This document shows, piece after piece, positions 53,917 to 62,766 of a stretch of DNA of 64,000 nt. This stretch comes from Chloroflexi bacterium UBA6077 (GTDB lineage: Bacteria; Chloroflexota; UBA6077). The DNA lies in contig DIXP01000065.1 in assembly GCA_002436065.1 (NCBI GenBank), positions 43,090 through 107,089 on the forward strand, given 5' to 3'. Within the stretch, counting starts at the first letter, position 1. Every line of letters starts with the position of its first letter. The notes beneath the pieces were generated by a model, which worked only from the letters and a program-made list of their open reading frames with translations, was not told where the DNA came from and made no database searches. Position numbers and translations under genes: made by a program.

Positions 53917-54939
53917 ATGAAGGCGGCAAGACTCTACGGGCCCCGCGACCTTCGGATCGAGGAGGTGCCGGTGCCCGAGGTGGCTGGCGACCAGGTCCTC
54001 GTCCAGATGCACTCGGTGGGTATCTGCGGTACCGATCTGCTGGTGTATCGCGGCGACCTCCAGGTTCGACCTGGCACTATTCTCGGGCACGAATGCGCGG
54101 GTGTGGTGGCGACCACCGGTCTTGATGTGCGGCGGCATCGCCACGGCGATCGGGTGTTTGTCGAAGCAAGCTGGGGGTGCGGGGACTGCGCCTACTGTCG
54201 CCGTGGCTTGATCCTGCACTGTGCTCAAAAGGCGGCTCTTGGGCGCACAGCCGACGGAGCCTTTGCAGAGTACGTGGTGGTCCCGGAGCGTGTGGTCCAC
54301 TCCATAGCCGAGAACGTCTCCTTCGACGATGCCCAGGCCAGCTCCACCATCGGCTCGGCCATTCGTGCCCTCGGGCACGTTCGCCCGACCATTGCGGATA
54401 CCGCGGCGGTGGTGGGGTCCGGCCACGCCGGGCTGATCCTGATGCAGCTCCTCCGGCTGTCGGGTCCCCAGTGGGTCGCCATGGTGGGTACGCGGGAGAA
54501 GCGGCTGGAGCTAGCCATGGAGCTGGGTGCGGATCTGGTCGTCGATGCGCGCGCGGGCAACCCGGTGGAGAAGATTCTGCAAGCCACTGGGGGCCTTGGT
54601 GTGGATCTGGTGGGGGAGGCCGCGGCTACCGGCTCCTCGTTGGACCTCTCGATGCAGATAGCCACTTGCGGTGGGACGGTGCTGGTCTTCGGCATCTACG
54701 AGCATTCAGTCGAGGGGTTCCGGGCTCCTGACCTGTATGGAAAGGAGATCCGGCTGATTGGGAGCAAGGGAGGATTTGGTGCCTTCGGGGCAACGTCTCA
54801 GCTCTTGAGTTGCGGCGTTCTGAAGATTGAACCGCTCATCTCCCATATCCTTCCTTTGGAGGGAGTGGTGGAGGGTTTCCGACTGATGGACGAAAAGGCG
54901 CCGGACGCGCTGCGGATCGTGATACACCCTGGTCAGTAG
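53917..54939 (+). CDS. Zinc-dependent alcohol dehydrogenase (MDR family)
   Basis: 340 residues. The catalytic zinc site has Cys in SVGICGTDLLVY and the His-Glu pair in GHECAGVV. A structural-zinc-like lobe has CGDCAYCRRGLILHC, with the usual cysteines. The Rossmann motif is AAVVGSGHAGLILMQLLRL (about residues 163-181). It oxidises an alcohol or polyol with NAD(P). GAGGTG lies upstream of the ATG. It follows the M24 gene and precedes a cupin gene, so it is probably part of one degradation pathway. Confidence 0.92.
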   Translation: MKAARLYGPRDLRIEEVPVPEVAGDQVLVQMHSVGICGTDLLVYRGDLQVRPGTILGHECAGVVATTGLDVRRHRHGDRVFVEASWGCGDCAYCRRGLILHCAQKAALGRTADGAFAEYVVVPERVVHSIAENVSFDDAQASSTIGSAIRALGHVRPTIADTAAVVGSGHAGLILMQLLRLSGPQWVAMVGTREKRLELAMELGADLVVDARAGNPVEKILQATGGLGVDLVGEAAATGSSLDLSMQIATCGGTVLVFGIYEHSVEGFRAPDLYGKEIRLIGSKGGFGAFGATSQLLSCGVLKIEPLISHILPLEGVVEGFRLMDEKAPDALRIVIHPGQ

Positions 54940-54996
54940 ACTAGTTCGCCCCCCCGACGGCAGGGTTGCACGGGGTGTAGGGAGAGGGGGGATTTG

Positions 54997-55329
54997 ATGC
55001 CATATTACAGTTGGTCTCAAATGCCATGCCGCGAGCGTCTGGGCAATCGGACCCTTCGCCTGCTGTGCAGCGATCGCTCCACTGTCTTGATGGTGGAGCA
55101 TGTGGGACCGGCGATGCACGGACCCCACGTTCACGAGGAGAGCGAGCAGATCTGCTCGCTATTGGAAGTGGAGATGGAGCTTACCCTGGGCGACGAGACC
55201 CGTACGGTCAGACCGGGCGATATTGTGGTGGTGCCAGCCGGAGTGGCTCATGGCACACGGGTACCGGCGGGTGTCAAGGCTGTTGCCCTGGAGTTCTTTA
55301 GCCCACCACGGCATGATTTGAAGCCGTGA
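54997..55329 (+). CDS. Cupin-domain protein
   Basis: 110-residue single-domain cupin. Motif 1 appears as GPHVHEESEQICSLLEVEME and motif 2 as PGDIVVVPAGVAHGTRVPAG. Two or three His plus a Glu are positioned to bind a metal. The start is ATG at 54997 behind GGGGGG. Small cupins in catabolic operons may be isomerases, dioxygenases or ligand sensors. No specific function can be read. Confidence 0.85.
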   Translation: MPYYSWSQMPCRERLGNRTLRLLCSDRSTVLMVEHVGPAMHGPHVHEESEQICSLLEVEMELTLGDETRTVRPGDIVVVPAGVAHGTRVPAGVKAVALEFFSPPRHDLKP

Positions 55330-55507
55330 ATGAGAACGCTACTGCTCCGGAGTGAACTTACTTATTGATCGAGGGTGAGTACATTGCGGTCGAAGGGAAG
55401 GAGGTGATAGCCACCTGTAACCCGGCGCACGGGTGAGTCCAAGATGGTCGAGCGGGCTGTCTTCCAGGCGGATCGAGACTCAGTATTGATATGCAAGGGA
55501 GGCGAGG

Positions 55508-56506
55508 GTGAACATGACCCTTGGATGGGCTTTTGTCGGAACAGGGCGACTGGCCGAGGGCACTATCGCTCCAGCGGTGCAAGAGCAGGTGGACAGCAAG
55601 ATTGTGGCGGCCTTCGATGTGGATTGGGCTCGGGCCGCCGCCTTCTCAGATCGCTGGGGAGCCAGGGCATGCCGGGAGTATGCTGAGGTGTTAGAGGATC
55701 CGTCGGTGGACATTGTCTATGTGGCCACCCCTAACGCCTACCATGCTGATCGGGCCATCGCTGCCCTGGAGGCAGGCAAGCACGTACTATGCGAGAAGCC
55801 GATGGCCCTGCGGCTCTCCGAGGGGCAGTCTATGGTAGCGATGGCTGCAAAGGTGGGGAGGCTGCTGGGGGTGGGATTCCACCTACGCCACAAGCCGAGC
55901 AATCGCATCGGCCGGGAGTTGGTGTCCAGCGGGCGAATTGGACGGGTCTTCCTGGCAGAACTGGAGCGGGGCTCCAGCAAGACGGCATTTCCCCATGATG
56001 GTTGGCGCTCCCAGCCCCATATCTCAGGTGGAGGGAGCATCATGAACCAAGGAGAGCATCTGGTGGACCTGGTGCGCTACTTAACAGGGCGGGAGATAGT
56101 AAGCGTGAGCGCCCGGGCGGACCGGGAGCCCATCGAGGATGTCATGGCGGCAGTGTGCACCCTGGAGGGCGGAGCCCTGGCTACCCTGGCCTCCCACCAG
56201 CTGTGGTGGAACACCCGGCCCGATTTCGCCCTCTTGGGAGAGCGGGGCTGGGTGCGGGGGGCAGGTACCTGCTCGCCTACCCCAAATGACGTCGTGGAGA
56301 TCCATGATGAGTCGGGAACCACAGTGATCCAAGGGTCGGATCGCTCACCCTACTGGTGTGAGGTGGATGACTTTGTCCAGGCTGTGCTGGGGCGAGCGGC
56401 CCTTAATGGGGATGGGATGGATGGGCTTTGCGCCATTGCGGTGGTCGAGGCTCTCTACCGGTCGGTTCGGGAAGGCTGCTCTGTGGATGTCAAGCCTGTT
56501 GGATGA
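55508..56506 (+). CDS. Gfo/Idh/MocA-family NAD(P)-dependent oxidoreductase
   Basis: 332 residues. The N-terminal Rossmann fold is WAFVGTGRLAEGTIAPAV, followed by IVYVATPNAYHADRAIAALE and HVLCEKPMALRL with the conserved EKP lysine. The C-terminal domain has SGGGSIMNQGEHLVDLVRYL, where the DxxxH-type catalytic pattern is replaced by GEHLVD. It acts on a sugar, inositol or similar polyol, or a related hydroxy compound. The start is GTG at 55508; an ATG six bases later is equally plausible. The spacer 55330-55507 holds nothing clear. Confidence 0.9.
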   Translation: MNMTLGWAFVGTGRLAEGTIAPAVQEQVDSKIVAAFDVDWARAAAFSDRWGARACREYAEVLEDPSVDIVYVATPNAYHADRAIAALEAGKHVLCEKPMALRLSEGQSMVAMAAKVGRLLGVGFHLRHKPSNRIGRELVSSGRIGRVFLAELERGSSKTAFPHDGWRSQPHISGGGSIMNQGEHLVDLVRYLTGREIVSVSARADREPIEDVMAAVCTLEGGALATLASHQLWWNTRPDFALLGERGWVRGAGTCSPTPNDVVEIHDESGTTVIQGSDRSPYWCEVDDFVQAVLGRAALNGDGMDGLCAIAVVEALYRSVREGCSVDVKPVG

Positions 56507-56684
56507 CCCGATGTCGCTTCTCTAGAGTTTGGAGGGAGGGAGTTGTGTCCGCTACAACCCCTATTCCCGCACTGTCGCGATTGCCTAAGCAGTAGGGTCG
56601 ATGTTGCAACAGGGCGTAACCCTGGAGTAAAGCCACACAAGCTCAACTAGGCCCATGTTTCGCACCCCTTGCAGGAGATGGACC

Positions 56685-56713
56685 GGATTCGCGGCCGTTA
56701 CAGCCGCGAATCC
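56685..56713 (+). terminator. Hairpin after the Gfo/Idh/MocA gene
   Basis: GGATTCGCGGC (56685-56695) pairs perfectly with 56703-56713, loop seven bases. It is the only clear element in the 344-bp gap 56507-56850. Confidence 0.5.
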
Positions 56714-56850
56714 CAAAGCCAACTCGTCGGTGGGTGCCGATTATTCAAGTGACTGGCTCGGATCATCGCTCGGTAGGCCGCCAAGAGAGCCAAGACCTCC
56801 ACCCCTTTCGAGGGCACGGAGAGTATTAGAGTAGGGAGGAAGAACGAGAC

Positions 56851-57264
56851 ATGGTTCGTAAGTCTGCGAAGTACTCGGCGACCATAGAGGACACACCCAT
56901 AGATATGGACCGTAAGCCCGAGGACGGCTGGCACTTGGCAATTCGCTGGATGATCGACGAGCAGCGGCTGGGGGCGAAGTACGGTACCGTGGGCTATGCC
57001 GTCATTCCTCCGGGAGGAGGCCGACACGAGAGACACCTCCACGAGAACGCCGAGGAGTTCACCTACTACTTTCGGGGGCGAGGGATCCGGCACATCGGCG
57101 ACGAGTTCGTCGAGGTGCAGGCTGGGGAATTCGGGTTCGTTCCCGCTGGGGTCCCCCACTCCATGCGTAACCCGAGCGACACAGAGCCCTTGGAGATCCT
57201 GTGCGTCTACATGGGAGGGCCTTCCCTCCAGAAAGCGGGATACACGCTGCTGAGAGAGGACTGA
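56851..57264 (+). CDS. Cupin-domain protein, paralogue of the 60085 gene
   Basis: 137 residues. Cupin motif 1: GGRHERHLHENAEEFTYYFR. Motif 2: AGEFGFVPAGVPHSMRNPSD. Three His and one Glu form a likely metal site. It is strongly similar along its whole length to the 141-residue protein at 60085 (shared DGWHLAIRW, YGTVGYAVIPPGGGRHE, GVPHSMRNPS). It precedes a Bug receptor gene by 109 bases. Function is unknown; a metal-dependent isomerase or oxygenase is possible. Confidence 0.85.
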   Translation: MVRKSAKYSATIEDTPIDMDRKPEDGWHLAIRWMIDEQRLGAKYGTVGYAVIPPGGGRHERHLHENAEEFTYYFRGRGIRHIGDEFVEVQAGEFGFVPAGVPHSMRNPSDTEPLEILCVYMGGPSLQKAGYTLLRED

Positions 57265-57373
57265 GGACCGAGACGCTGCCCACATGGGGGCACGATGGTG
57301 GAGGTAGGCAACGAGCTTGCCCCTACCTCATGAAGGCTTTCGAATGAGCTAGAGATAAGGGGGAGAACGAGTC

Positions 57374-58486
57374 ATGCGTCCTACGGTATTAGTGCTGGCG
57401 GCCATGCTCTTGCTCGGCACGGCGTGCGCCTCTGCCGTACCCGCTGCGGCACCCGCTCCCACCAAGACAGCGGCTCCGGCAGCCACCTCTGCTGCTTCGA
57501 CGGTGGTCCCAGCTGCTTCGACCAAGGCTGTCACGGCGGCTCCCGCAACGAGCGCGACCGCTGCCCCAGCGAGCGGCGCGGACTTCCCAGCTAAGGGAAA
57601 GGTCATTACTTTTGTCAACCCCTGGGAGGCCGGTGGGAGTTCGGGTATCGGCGCTAGGCTTCTGGCAGATCCTCTCGAGCGAGTGCTCGGCGTACAAGTC
57701 ACCGTGTCTGACAAGCCGGGAGCAGGCTCCCAGATAGGCATGACAGAGCTGGCGAATATGAGGCCGGATGGTTATAGTCTGGGCTACAGCACCCTGCCGA
57801 CCATCATCACTTTGTACTTGAATCCGGACCGCAAGACCCTGTTCCAGCGCAACAGCTTTGTCTCCGTGGCTGGAAATAACATCGACCGGGGGCTGATCGC
57901 CGTGCGAGCGGACAGCCCCTACAAGAGTATTGAGGACTTAGTCGCGGCGGCCAAGGCCAATCCCGAAAAGATCAAGGCTGTCGACACCGGGATCCTGGGG
58001 GCTCCCCATCTGGGAATCCTGCAGTTGCAGCATCTGACCGGCGCCAAGCTTGCTGTGGTGCATGTGGACAGTGGGTCGGCCAACGCCAACAACTTGTTGG
58101 GTGGACATGTGGACGTGTCCTTTGGCTTCGCTAGCTACCTTCAGCAGCACGTTAGGAGTGGGGCACTCCGCGCCTTGGGCGTCATGGCAAGTGAGAGAGA
58201 CAAGTTTCTTCCCGACGTCAAGACCATGGAGGAGCAGGGTTACAAAGGGTTTGGCTTCTTCGGGTACCGCTTCGTGGTGGCGCCTGCGGGGACGCCTCCC
58301 CAGGTGGTGGACACGCTGGACAAAGCTGTGAGGAAGGTGGCTGAGCAGAGCGACTTCGTGCAGAAGATGGAGGCGGCGGGCTTGGAGGTGCAGTATATGG
58401 ATGCAGCCAAGGTCACCGCCGAGTGGGCCAACTACGAGGAGCGAATCAAGCCTCTCATGGAGCAGGCGTTGTCCGAGCAGAAATAG
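57374..58486 (+). CDS. TTT receptor, Bug/TctC family lipoprotein
   Basis: 370 residues: a lipoprotein signal ending LLGTAC, a 50-residue Ala/Pro/Thr linker and a Bug domain (ITFVNPWEAGGSSGIGARLL, VSDKPGAGSQIGMTELANMR). Orphan: no TctA or TctB nearby. The linker is compositionally like those at 6181 and 10110 but not the same sequence. Confidence 0.94.
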   Translation: MRPTVLVLAAMLLLGTACASAVPAAAPAPTKTAAPAATSAASTVVPAASTKAVTAAPATSATAAPASGADFPAKGKVITFVNPWEAGGSSGIGARLLADPLERVLGVQVTVSDKPGAGSQIGMTELANMRPDGYSLGYSTLPTIITLYLNPDRKTLFQRNSFVSVAGNNIDRGLIAVRADSPYKSIEDLVAAAKANPEKIKAVDTGILGAPHLGILQLQHLTGAKLAVVHVDSGSANANNLLGGHVDVSFGFASYLQQHVRSGALRALGVMASERDKFLPDVKTMEEQGYKGFGFFGYRFVVAPAGTPPQVVDTLDKAVRKVAEQSDFVQKMEAAGLEVQYMDAAKVTAEWANYEERIKPLMEQALSEQK

Positions 58487-58681
58487 CCTTTGCTACCCTT
58501 GGGCATCAACTTGCCACACTCCGAGATTCGTGCGACGGTGCTGGAGGTGACGACCTGATTTCGCAGTGTAGGCTGCTGCAGTTGCCGAGCGGGTAGCAGG
58601 TCGGTTGAGCAGATCCGCGTGGAGTGTCAATCACTCCGTATGGATCGAAACCGAGCGTAGCGATATGAAAGGAAGGCAAGA

Positions 58682-59779
58682 ATGAAGGGTCCGACAGCTT
58701 CAATCCTTGGCGTGCTCCTTGCCTCGGGTCTGCTTCTTTGTGCGTGTACTGGGGCGCCACCACCCGCATCGCCCACAACGGCCCCATCGCAGCCCAAAAC
58801 GGTCGAACCCACGAAGGCGCCGGCCGCCGCGGTGCAGCCTACTGTAGCCCCTCAGACGGCTCCAACGCTCACTGCTGTTCCCACAAAGAAGGTGGACTAC
58901 CCCGGAAGCAAGCCTGTGACCGTTATGATACCCCTGGGTCCAGGAGCACTGGACACATCCACTCGGTTCGTGGCCGCCCATCTCGAGAAGGAGTTGAAGA
59001 GCCCGTTTCCTGTAGTGACTAAGACCGGAGCCAATGGCCAAGTTGCGACCAGTGAACTGGCCAACTCGAAGCCCGACGGATATACCCTTCTCGGAATAAG
59101 CCTGACATCGACCTTGAGTACATATCTGGATCCGGAGCGCAAGGCAGGCTACGACCGTTCAAGCTTCCAGCCCATCGCAGCCTACGTATCGGATCCTGGT
59201 ACCATATGCGTAGCTATGGACAGTCCCTACAAGTCGGTCAAGGATCTGATTGATGCGGCGAAAGCCAAGCCAGATCAGGTCAAGATCGCCACTGCAGGGT
59301 TGATGAACGTGATTCACCTCGGCACGGTAATGCTCGGGAAGATCGCAGGGGTAGACTTCCCATTTGTACACTTCGAGGGCGCGGGTCCGGCAAACACTGC
59401 TGTGGTCGGCGGCCACGCAGACGCCGTAGTCACGTCGTTTGGCGGTGTATACCCCTTTGTCCGGAACAACCAGCTGCGAGTTCTCGGCGTGATGGGCGCC
59501 AAACAGCATTCCCTCGCGCCCGGAGTCAAGACACTGAAAGAGCAGGGGTACGAGCTCGAGGTCGGGGCGACATTCGGGCTGATCGCTCCAGCCGGGACGC
59601 CTAAAGAGATAGTCGACATTCTGCAAGACAGCGTGAAGCGCTACCTTGACAGTCCCGATGCGAAGAAGAAATTCGAGGAAGCTGGGCTCTTCATCGACTA
59701 CAAGGATCAGAAGCAGTTTGGCGACTACTGGACACAGTTGGACCCTTGGATGAAGGAGGCATTGGAGGCGGCCAAGTAG
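58682..59779 (+). CDS. TTT receptor, Bug/TctC family lipoprotein
   Basis: 365 residues: a lipoprotein signal ending LLLCAC, a Pro/Ala/Thr linker and a Bug domain (PVTVMIPLGPGALDTSTRFV, VVTKTGANGQVATSELANSK). The usual NKPGA segment is TKTGA here and the PWxPGG loop is PLGPGA, so the ligand pocket may differ from the other receptors. It is directly downstream of another orphan receptor, with a 195-base gap. Confidence 0.94.
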   Translation: MKGPTASILGVLLASGLLLCACTGAPPPASPTTAPSQPKTVEPTKAPAAAVQPTVAPQTAPTLTAVPTKKVDYPGSKPVTVMIPLGPGALDTSTRFVAAHLEKELKSPFPVVTKTGANGQVATSELANSKPDGYTLLGISLTSTLSTYLDPERKAGYDRSSFQPIAAYVSDPGTICVAMDSPYKSVKDLIDAAKAKPDQVKIATAGLMNVIHLGTVMLGKIAGVDFPFVHFEGAGPANTAVVGGHADAVVTSFGGVYPFVRNNQLRVLGVMGAKQHSLAPGVKTLKEQGYELEVGATFGLIAPAGTPKEIVDILQDSVKRYLDSPDAKKKFEEAGLFIDYKDQKQFGDYWTQLDPWMKEALEAAK

Positions 59780-60084
59780 CAAGCCTGCGTTGCCTCCCTC
59801 TCCCGCCGACATAGTTGGGCAGTATTCCGTCTGCGGATGAACTGGCACTCAACTCAGCCGGAGGGTCTATTACCGCACTGCATGCAGATCACTGAGTAGA
59901 CTAGGCCTGTCGATGTCGAACCGTTGTGGGGATGCCGGAGTGGCACTTCGGGGGAATCCGTTAGGTAGGAAGGGAGGATTCCCCATCTTGCCTCCCCGAT
60001 AAGTACGCCTGTGGCCATGCTCAAACCCGTTAAGCCTATGGTTCAATCTCATAATGGTATCGTAGTGTAAAGGAGGAGACAGCC

Positions 60085-60510
60085 ATGGCTTCCAAACCTG
60101 TCAAGTACGCCGCCAAAATCGAGGATACCCCGGTCGACTCCGCGCTTAAGAAAGATGATGGTTGGCATCTGGCGATTCGCTGGCTGTTCGACGAAAAGAG
60201 CCACGGAACCCAGTACGGCACCGTCGGTTACGCCGTGATACCCCCTGGGGGCGGCAGACACGAACTGCACCTCCACGAGAACGCTGAGGAACTCACCTAC
60301 TATATCCGGGGTCGCGGCATCAGGACGGTAGGGGACGAGCAGTTCGAGGTGGCGGCCGGCGAATTCGGCTTTGTGCCCGCCGGTGTTCCCCACTCCATGC
60401 GCAACCCAAGCACGACCGAGCCGCTGGAGGTTGTATGTATCTATGCTGGTGCTCCGTCTCTTGAAAAGTCTGGCTACCGTTTCCTCAGCAAGATGACCGA
60501 CATCGAATGA
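60085..60510 (+). CDS. Cupin-domain protein, paralogue of the 56851 gene
   Basis: 141 residues with the same cupin motifs as 56851: GGRHELHLHENAEELTYYIR and AGEFGFVPAGVPHSMRNPST. AAAGGAGG lies upstream of the ATG. The 305-bp gap before it (59780-60084) has no clear element besides this ribosome site. The two paralogues bracket the two orphan receptor genes, which suggests duplication of a cupin-receptor unit. Confidence 0.86.
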   Translation: MASKPVKYAAKIEDTPVDSALKKDDGWHLAIRWLFDEKSHGTQYGTVGYAVIPPGGGRHELHLHENAEELTYYIRGRGIRTVGDEQFEVAAGEFGFVPAGVPHSMRNPSTTEPLEVVCIYAGAPSLEKSGYRFLSKMTDIE

Positions 60511-60656
60511 CTCTCCTTCGCCCATCCAATGGTGTGGCGATCATACAGGTGTACAGTGCTATCTTCGCGACAGCGAAGAACTGCTCGCCGATCAGCACAT
60601 ATCCCGGCAAGTGCATAAGTAGCTGAGTGACCCTTATCGTCGAAGTCATCGTCGCC

Positions 60657-60712
60657 CGCTCGCGAATATGTGGACAGGTCGGAAGCGCTGTCCACATATT
60701 CGCGAGCGGGTC
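60657..60712. repeat. Perfect 23-bp inverted repeat (hairpin or abutted IS ends)
   Basis: Arms 60657-60679 and 60690-60712 (CTGTCCACATATTCGCGAGC...) are perfectly complementary, loop 10 bases. It lies right next to the end of a transposase remnant, and TGTCCACA is a common start for IS256-group ends. It may therefore be terminal repeats rather than a terminator. Confidence 0.5.
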
Positions 60713-60714
60713 TC

Positions 60715-60840
60715 CTAGCTGGCTGATCGCAGCATCGACAGCATCTGCGCCTCGCCATGCAGCTTGGCCACGGACTCTGCGCTCGAGTACAGTCGGCTCA
60801 CCTGCCACTCATCGTGCTGTTCCGCTGGCACTGCCCCCCA
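60715..60840 (-). pseudogene. C-terminal remnant of an IS256/Mutator-type transposase
   Basis: The minus-strand translation GAVPAEQHDEWQVSRLYSSA, then ESVAKLHGEA, followed by a stop, matches the end of IS256-family transposases (pattern GAxLxEQHDEWxVxRRYxSxESLAKL). No upstream transposase sequence is recognisable. The remainder of 60841-61433 holds the second 29-bp site and no gene. Confidence 0.6.
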
Positions 60841-61045
60841 CGAGCCGGATTGCCGCAGCCCTTGGCCGTTTCGCTTTGACCACACTCCTCCAACCCGCGT
60901 TCCCGCGAATGGCCCCTCCACTCGGTTGCTCCGCCAGAGTGTTGACTCTCCACCTTTGATCAGCCAACTCAAATGCCCCGTTTTCTACAGTCCGCCGATT
61001 CTGCGGTTGACATCAACTCTGAAGATGAGTAGTATAACAACTCAA

Positions 61046-61074
61046 TCAACTGGTACGGTCCACCGATCCTATTT
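61046..61074. promoter_or_regulatory. Repeated 29-bp site, copy 2 (candidate GntR operator/promoter)
   Basis: 28/29 identical to 52176-52204; the single difference is C for A at 61061. It lies 360 bases before the Bug receptor gene at 61434. Confidence 0.55.
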
Positions 61075-61433
61075 CCTGGTTTGCTGGCCGATCCGGAACT
61101 GGCCGGTCAACGGCTCAGATCTACAGGGGCGCAAGATGCACTGTCCGGCTTGGAATCCCCTATCTAAGCACCTGGGTACAGAAGGCAGAGGACTTCTAGA
61201 ACGCTCGTGACCACCCAACGGCTGTGTCTCTAGGGCACAACAATGCTGTCTTGGAGCATCGAGGTAACCCTGGATTGATTGCTGGTCAGGAATTACTTTG
61301 AAGGAGGTGTTGCCATTCGACTATAGATCCAAACTAGCGTCTGTCTTCTTTGGGCCATAGGAGGGACATCCACTGGCAGACAAACAGTCTCGTGAACAGC
61401 GCTGGCCAACAACAGAGTCTCGAGGAGGTAGCT

Positions 61434-62519
61434 TTGAAGGTACGCGTTCTACTCGTTACCGTCTCGGTCCTGATCACCCTCGGTTCCCTGGCGGCCTGTC
61501 AACAATCGACACCCTCGTCATCAACAGTTCAGTCTGTCCAGGCAAATCCTGCCGCAACCGCTGCTCAGCCCACGCAAGTCCCAACCTCACAGTCAGCGCC
61601 TACCGAGGCACCGAAGACTAGCTATCCGGCAGGTAGGCCGATCACTTTCATCCTTCCCTGGCCGGCTGGTGGTGGGGCAGATGTTGGTGGACGTGCGCTG
61701 GCAGCTGGACTTGAGAAGGCGCTGGGAGTTCCGGTTCAAGTCGTCAACAAGCCCGGGGCATCCTCTCAAGTTGGGATGACGGAATTCGTGAAGGCAAAGG
61801 CCGATGGCTACACCCTGGGCTATCCCAGCCTTCCAACTACCATGAACACCTATCTGAATCCCGAGTTCAAGGCGCCCTACACTGGCAACGATTTCCTGCC
61901 AGTAGCAATGCAGTCCATTGACCCAGCGGTCGTGGTCGTCCGGGCTGACAGCCCGTACAAGACTGTGAAGGATCTTTTGGACGCAGCAAAGGCGAAGCCC
62001 GAAACGCTGAAAGTGGGGACCGCCGGCATTCTCTCGACCGGGCACATAACCACCCTCGCCCTTGAGCGACTGACCGGCGCCAAGTTCAATTTTGTCCACT
62101 TCGATGGGGGCCCTACAGCGTTGACTGCGATGCTTGGGGGACACGTCGATGCCGTCAACGAGACGACCGGTACCTTCATCGCAGCATACAAGAGCGGTCA
62201 GGTTCATGTTCTCGGAGTCATGCATGACGCGGTAATACCTGTCTTTCCTGACGTCAAGCCTCTTGATGCCCAGGGTTACAAGGTGTACTTGGGACAGTCA
62301 CGGGGGCTCGTGGTGCCGGCGGGGACGCCTAAGAAGATTGTGGACGTCCTGAGTGCGACCATGAAGCAGGTAGTCCTCGAAGACCAGGCGCATAGGAAAC
62401 GACTTGAAGACATGGGGCTCATTCTGCGCTTCATGGATGCTGCGCAGTACGCGAAGTACTGGACGGATCTAGAAGGCGAGATGAAGCCTCTCGTGGACTT
62501 GGCGTTGACGAGGAAGTAG
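61434..62519 (+). CDS. TTT receptor, Bug/TctC family lipoprotein
   Basis: 361 residues from TTG at 61434, five bases after GAGGAGG. The frame is open further upstream to 61350 but without a ribosome site. Lipoprotein signal LGSLAAC, Ser/Thr/Pro linker, Bug domain (ITFILPWPAGGGADVGGRAL, VVNKPGASSQVGMTEFVKAK). Downstream in the same direction are an epimerase and a BKACE gene, so its ligand is probably processed by them. Orphan receptor without its own TctAB. Confidence 0.94.
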   Translation: MKVRVLLVTVSVLITLGSLAACQQSTPSSSTVQSVQANPAATAAQPTQVPTSQSAPTEAPKTSYPAGRPITFILPWPAGGGADVGGRALAAGLEKALGVPVQVVNKPGASSQVGMTEFVKAKADGYTLGYPSLPTTMNTYLNPEFKAPYTGNDFLPVAMQSIDPAVVVVRADSPYKTVKDLLDAAKAKPETLKVGTAGILSTGHITTLALERLTGAKFNFVHFDGGPTALTAMLGGHVDAVNETTGTFIAAYKSGQVHVLGVMHDAVIPVFPDVKPLDAQGYKVYLGQSRGLVVPAGTPKKIVDVLSATMKQVVLEDQAHRKRLEDMGLILRFMDAAQYAKYWTDLEGEMKPLVDLALTRK

Positions 62520-62766
62520 TCCAAGGCTCTCTGGCCTTCTTGTGTCATTCGGTTGTCGGTTCCGATGCCAATCTCGGGCACGAGAGAGCCCGGTCATGCT
62601 CTTCATGCCCGACAGCTTCTCTATGGTCGGCGCTCGGTGTTGATCCGGCTCGATATCAGGGTCGAGACGGGTTGATACCGGTATCGGGTCTCTCGATGCA
62701 GCTAGAAACACCGCAATGTCAGCCAGAACAACTCGCCTGCTCAGACAATGCAAGAGGAGACTGAAT

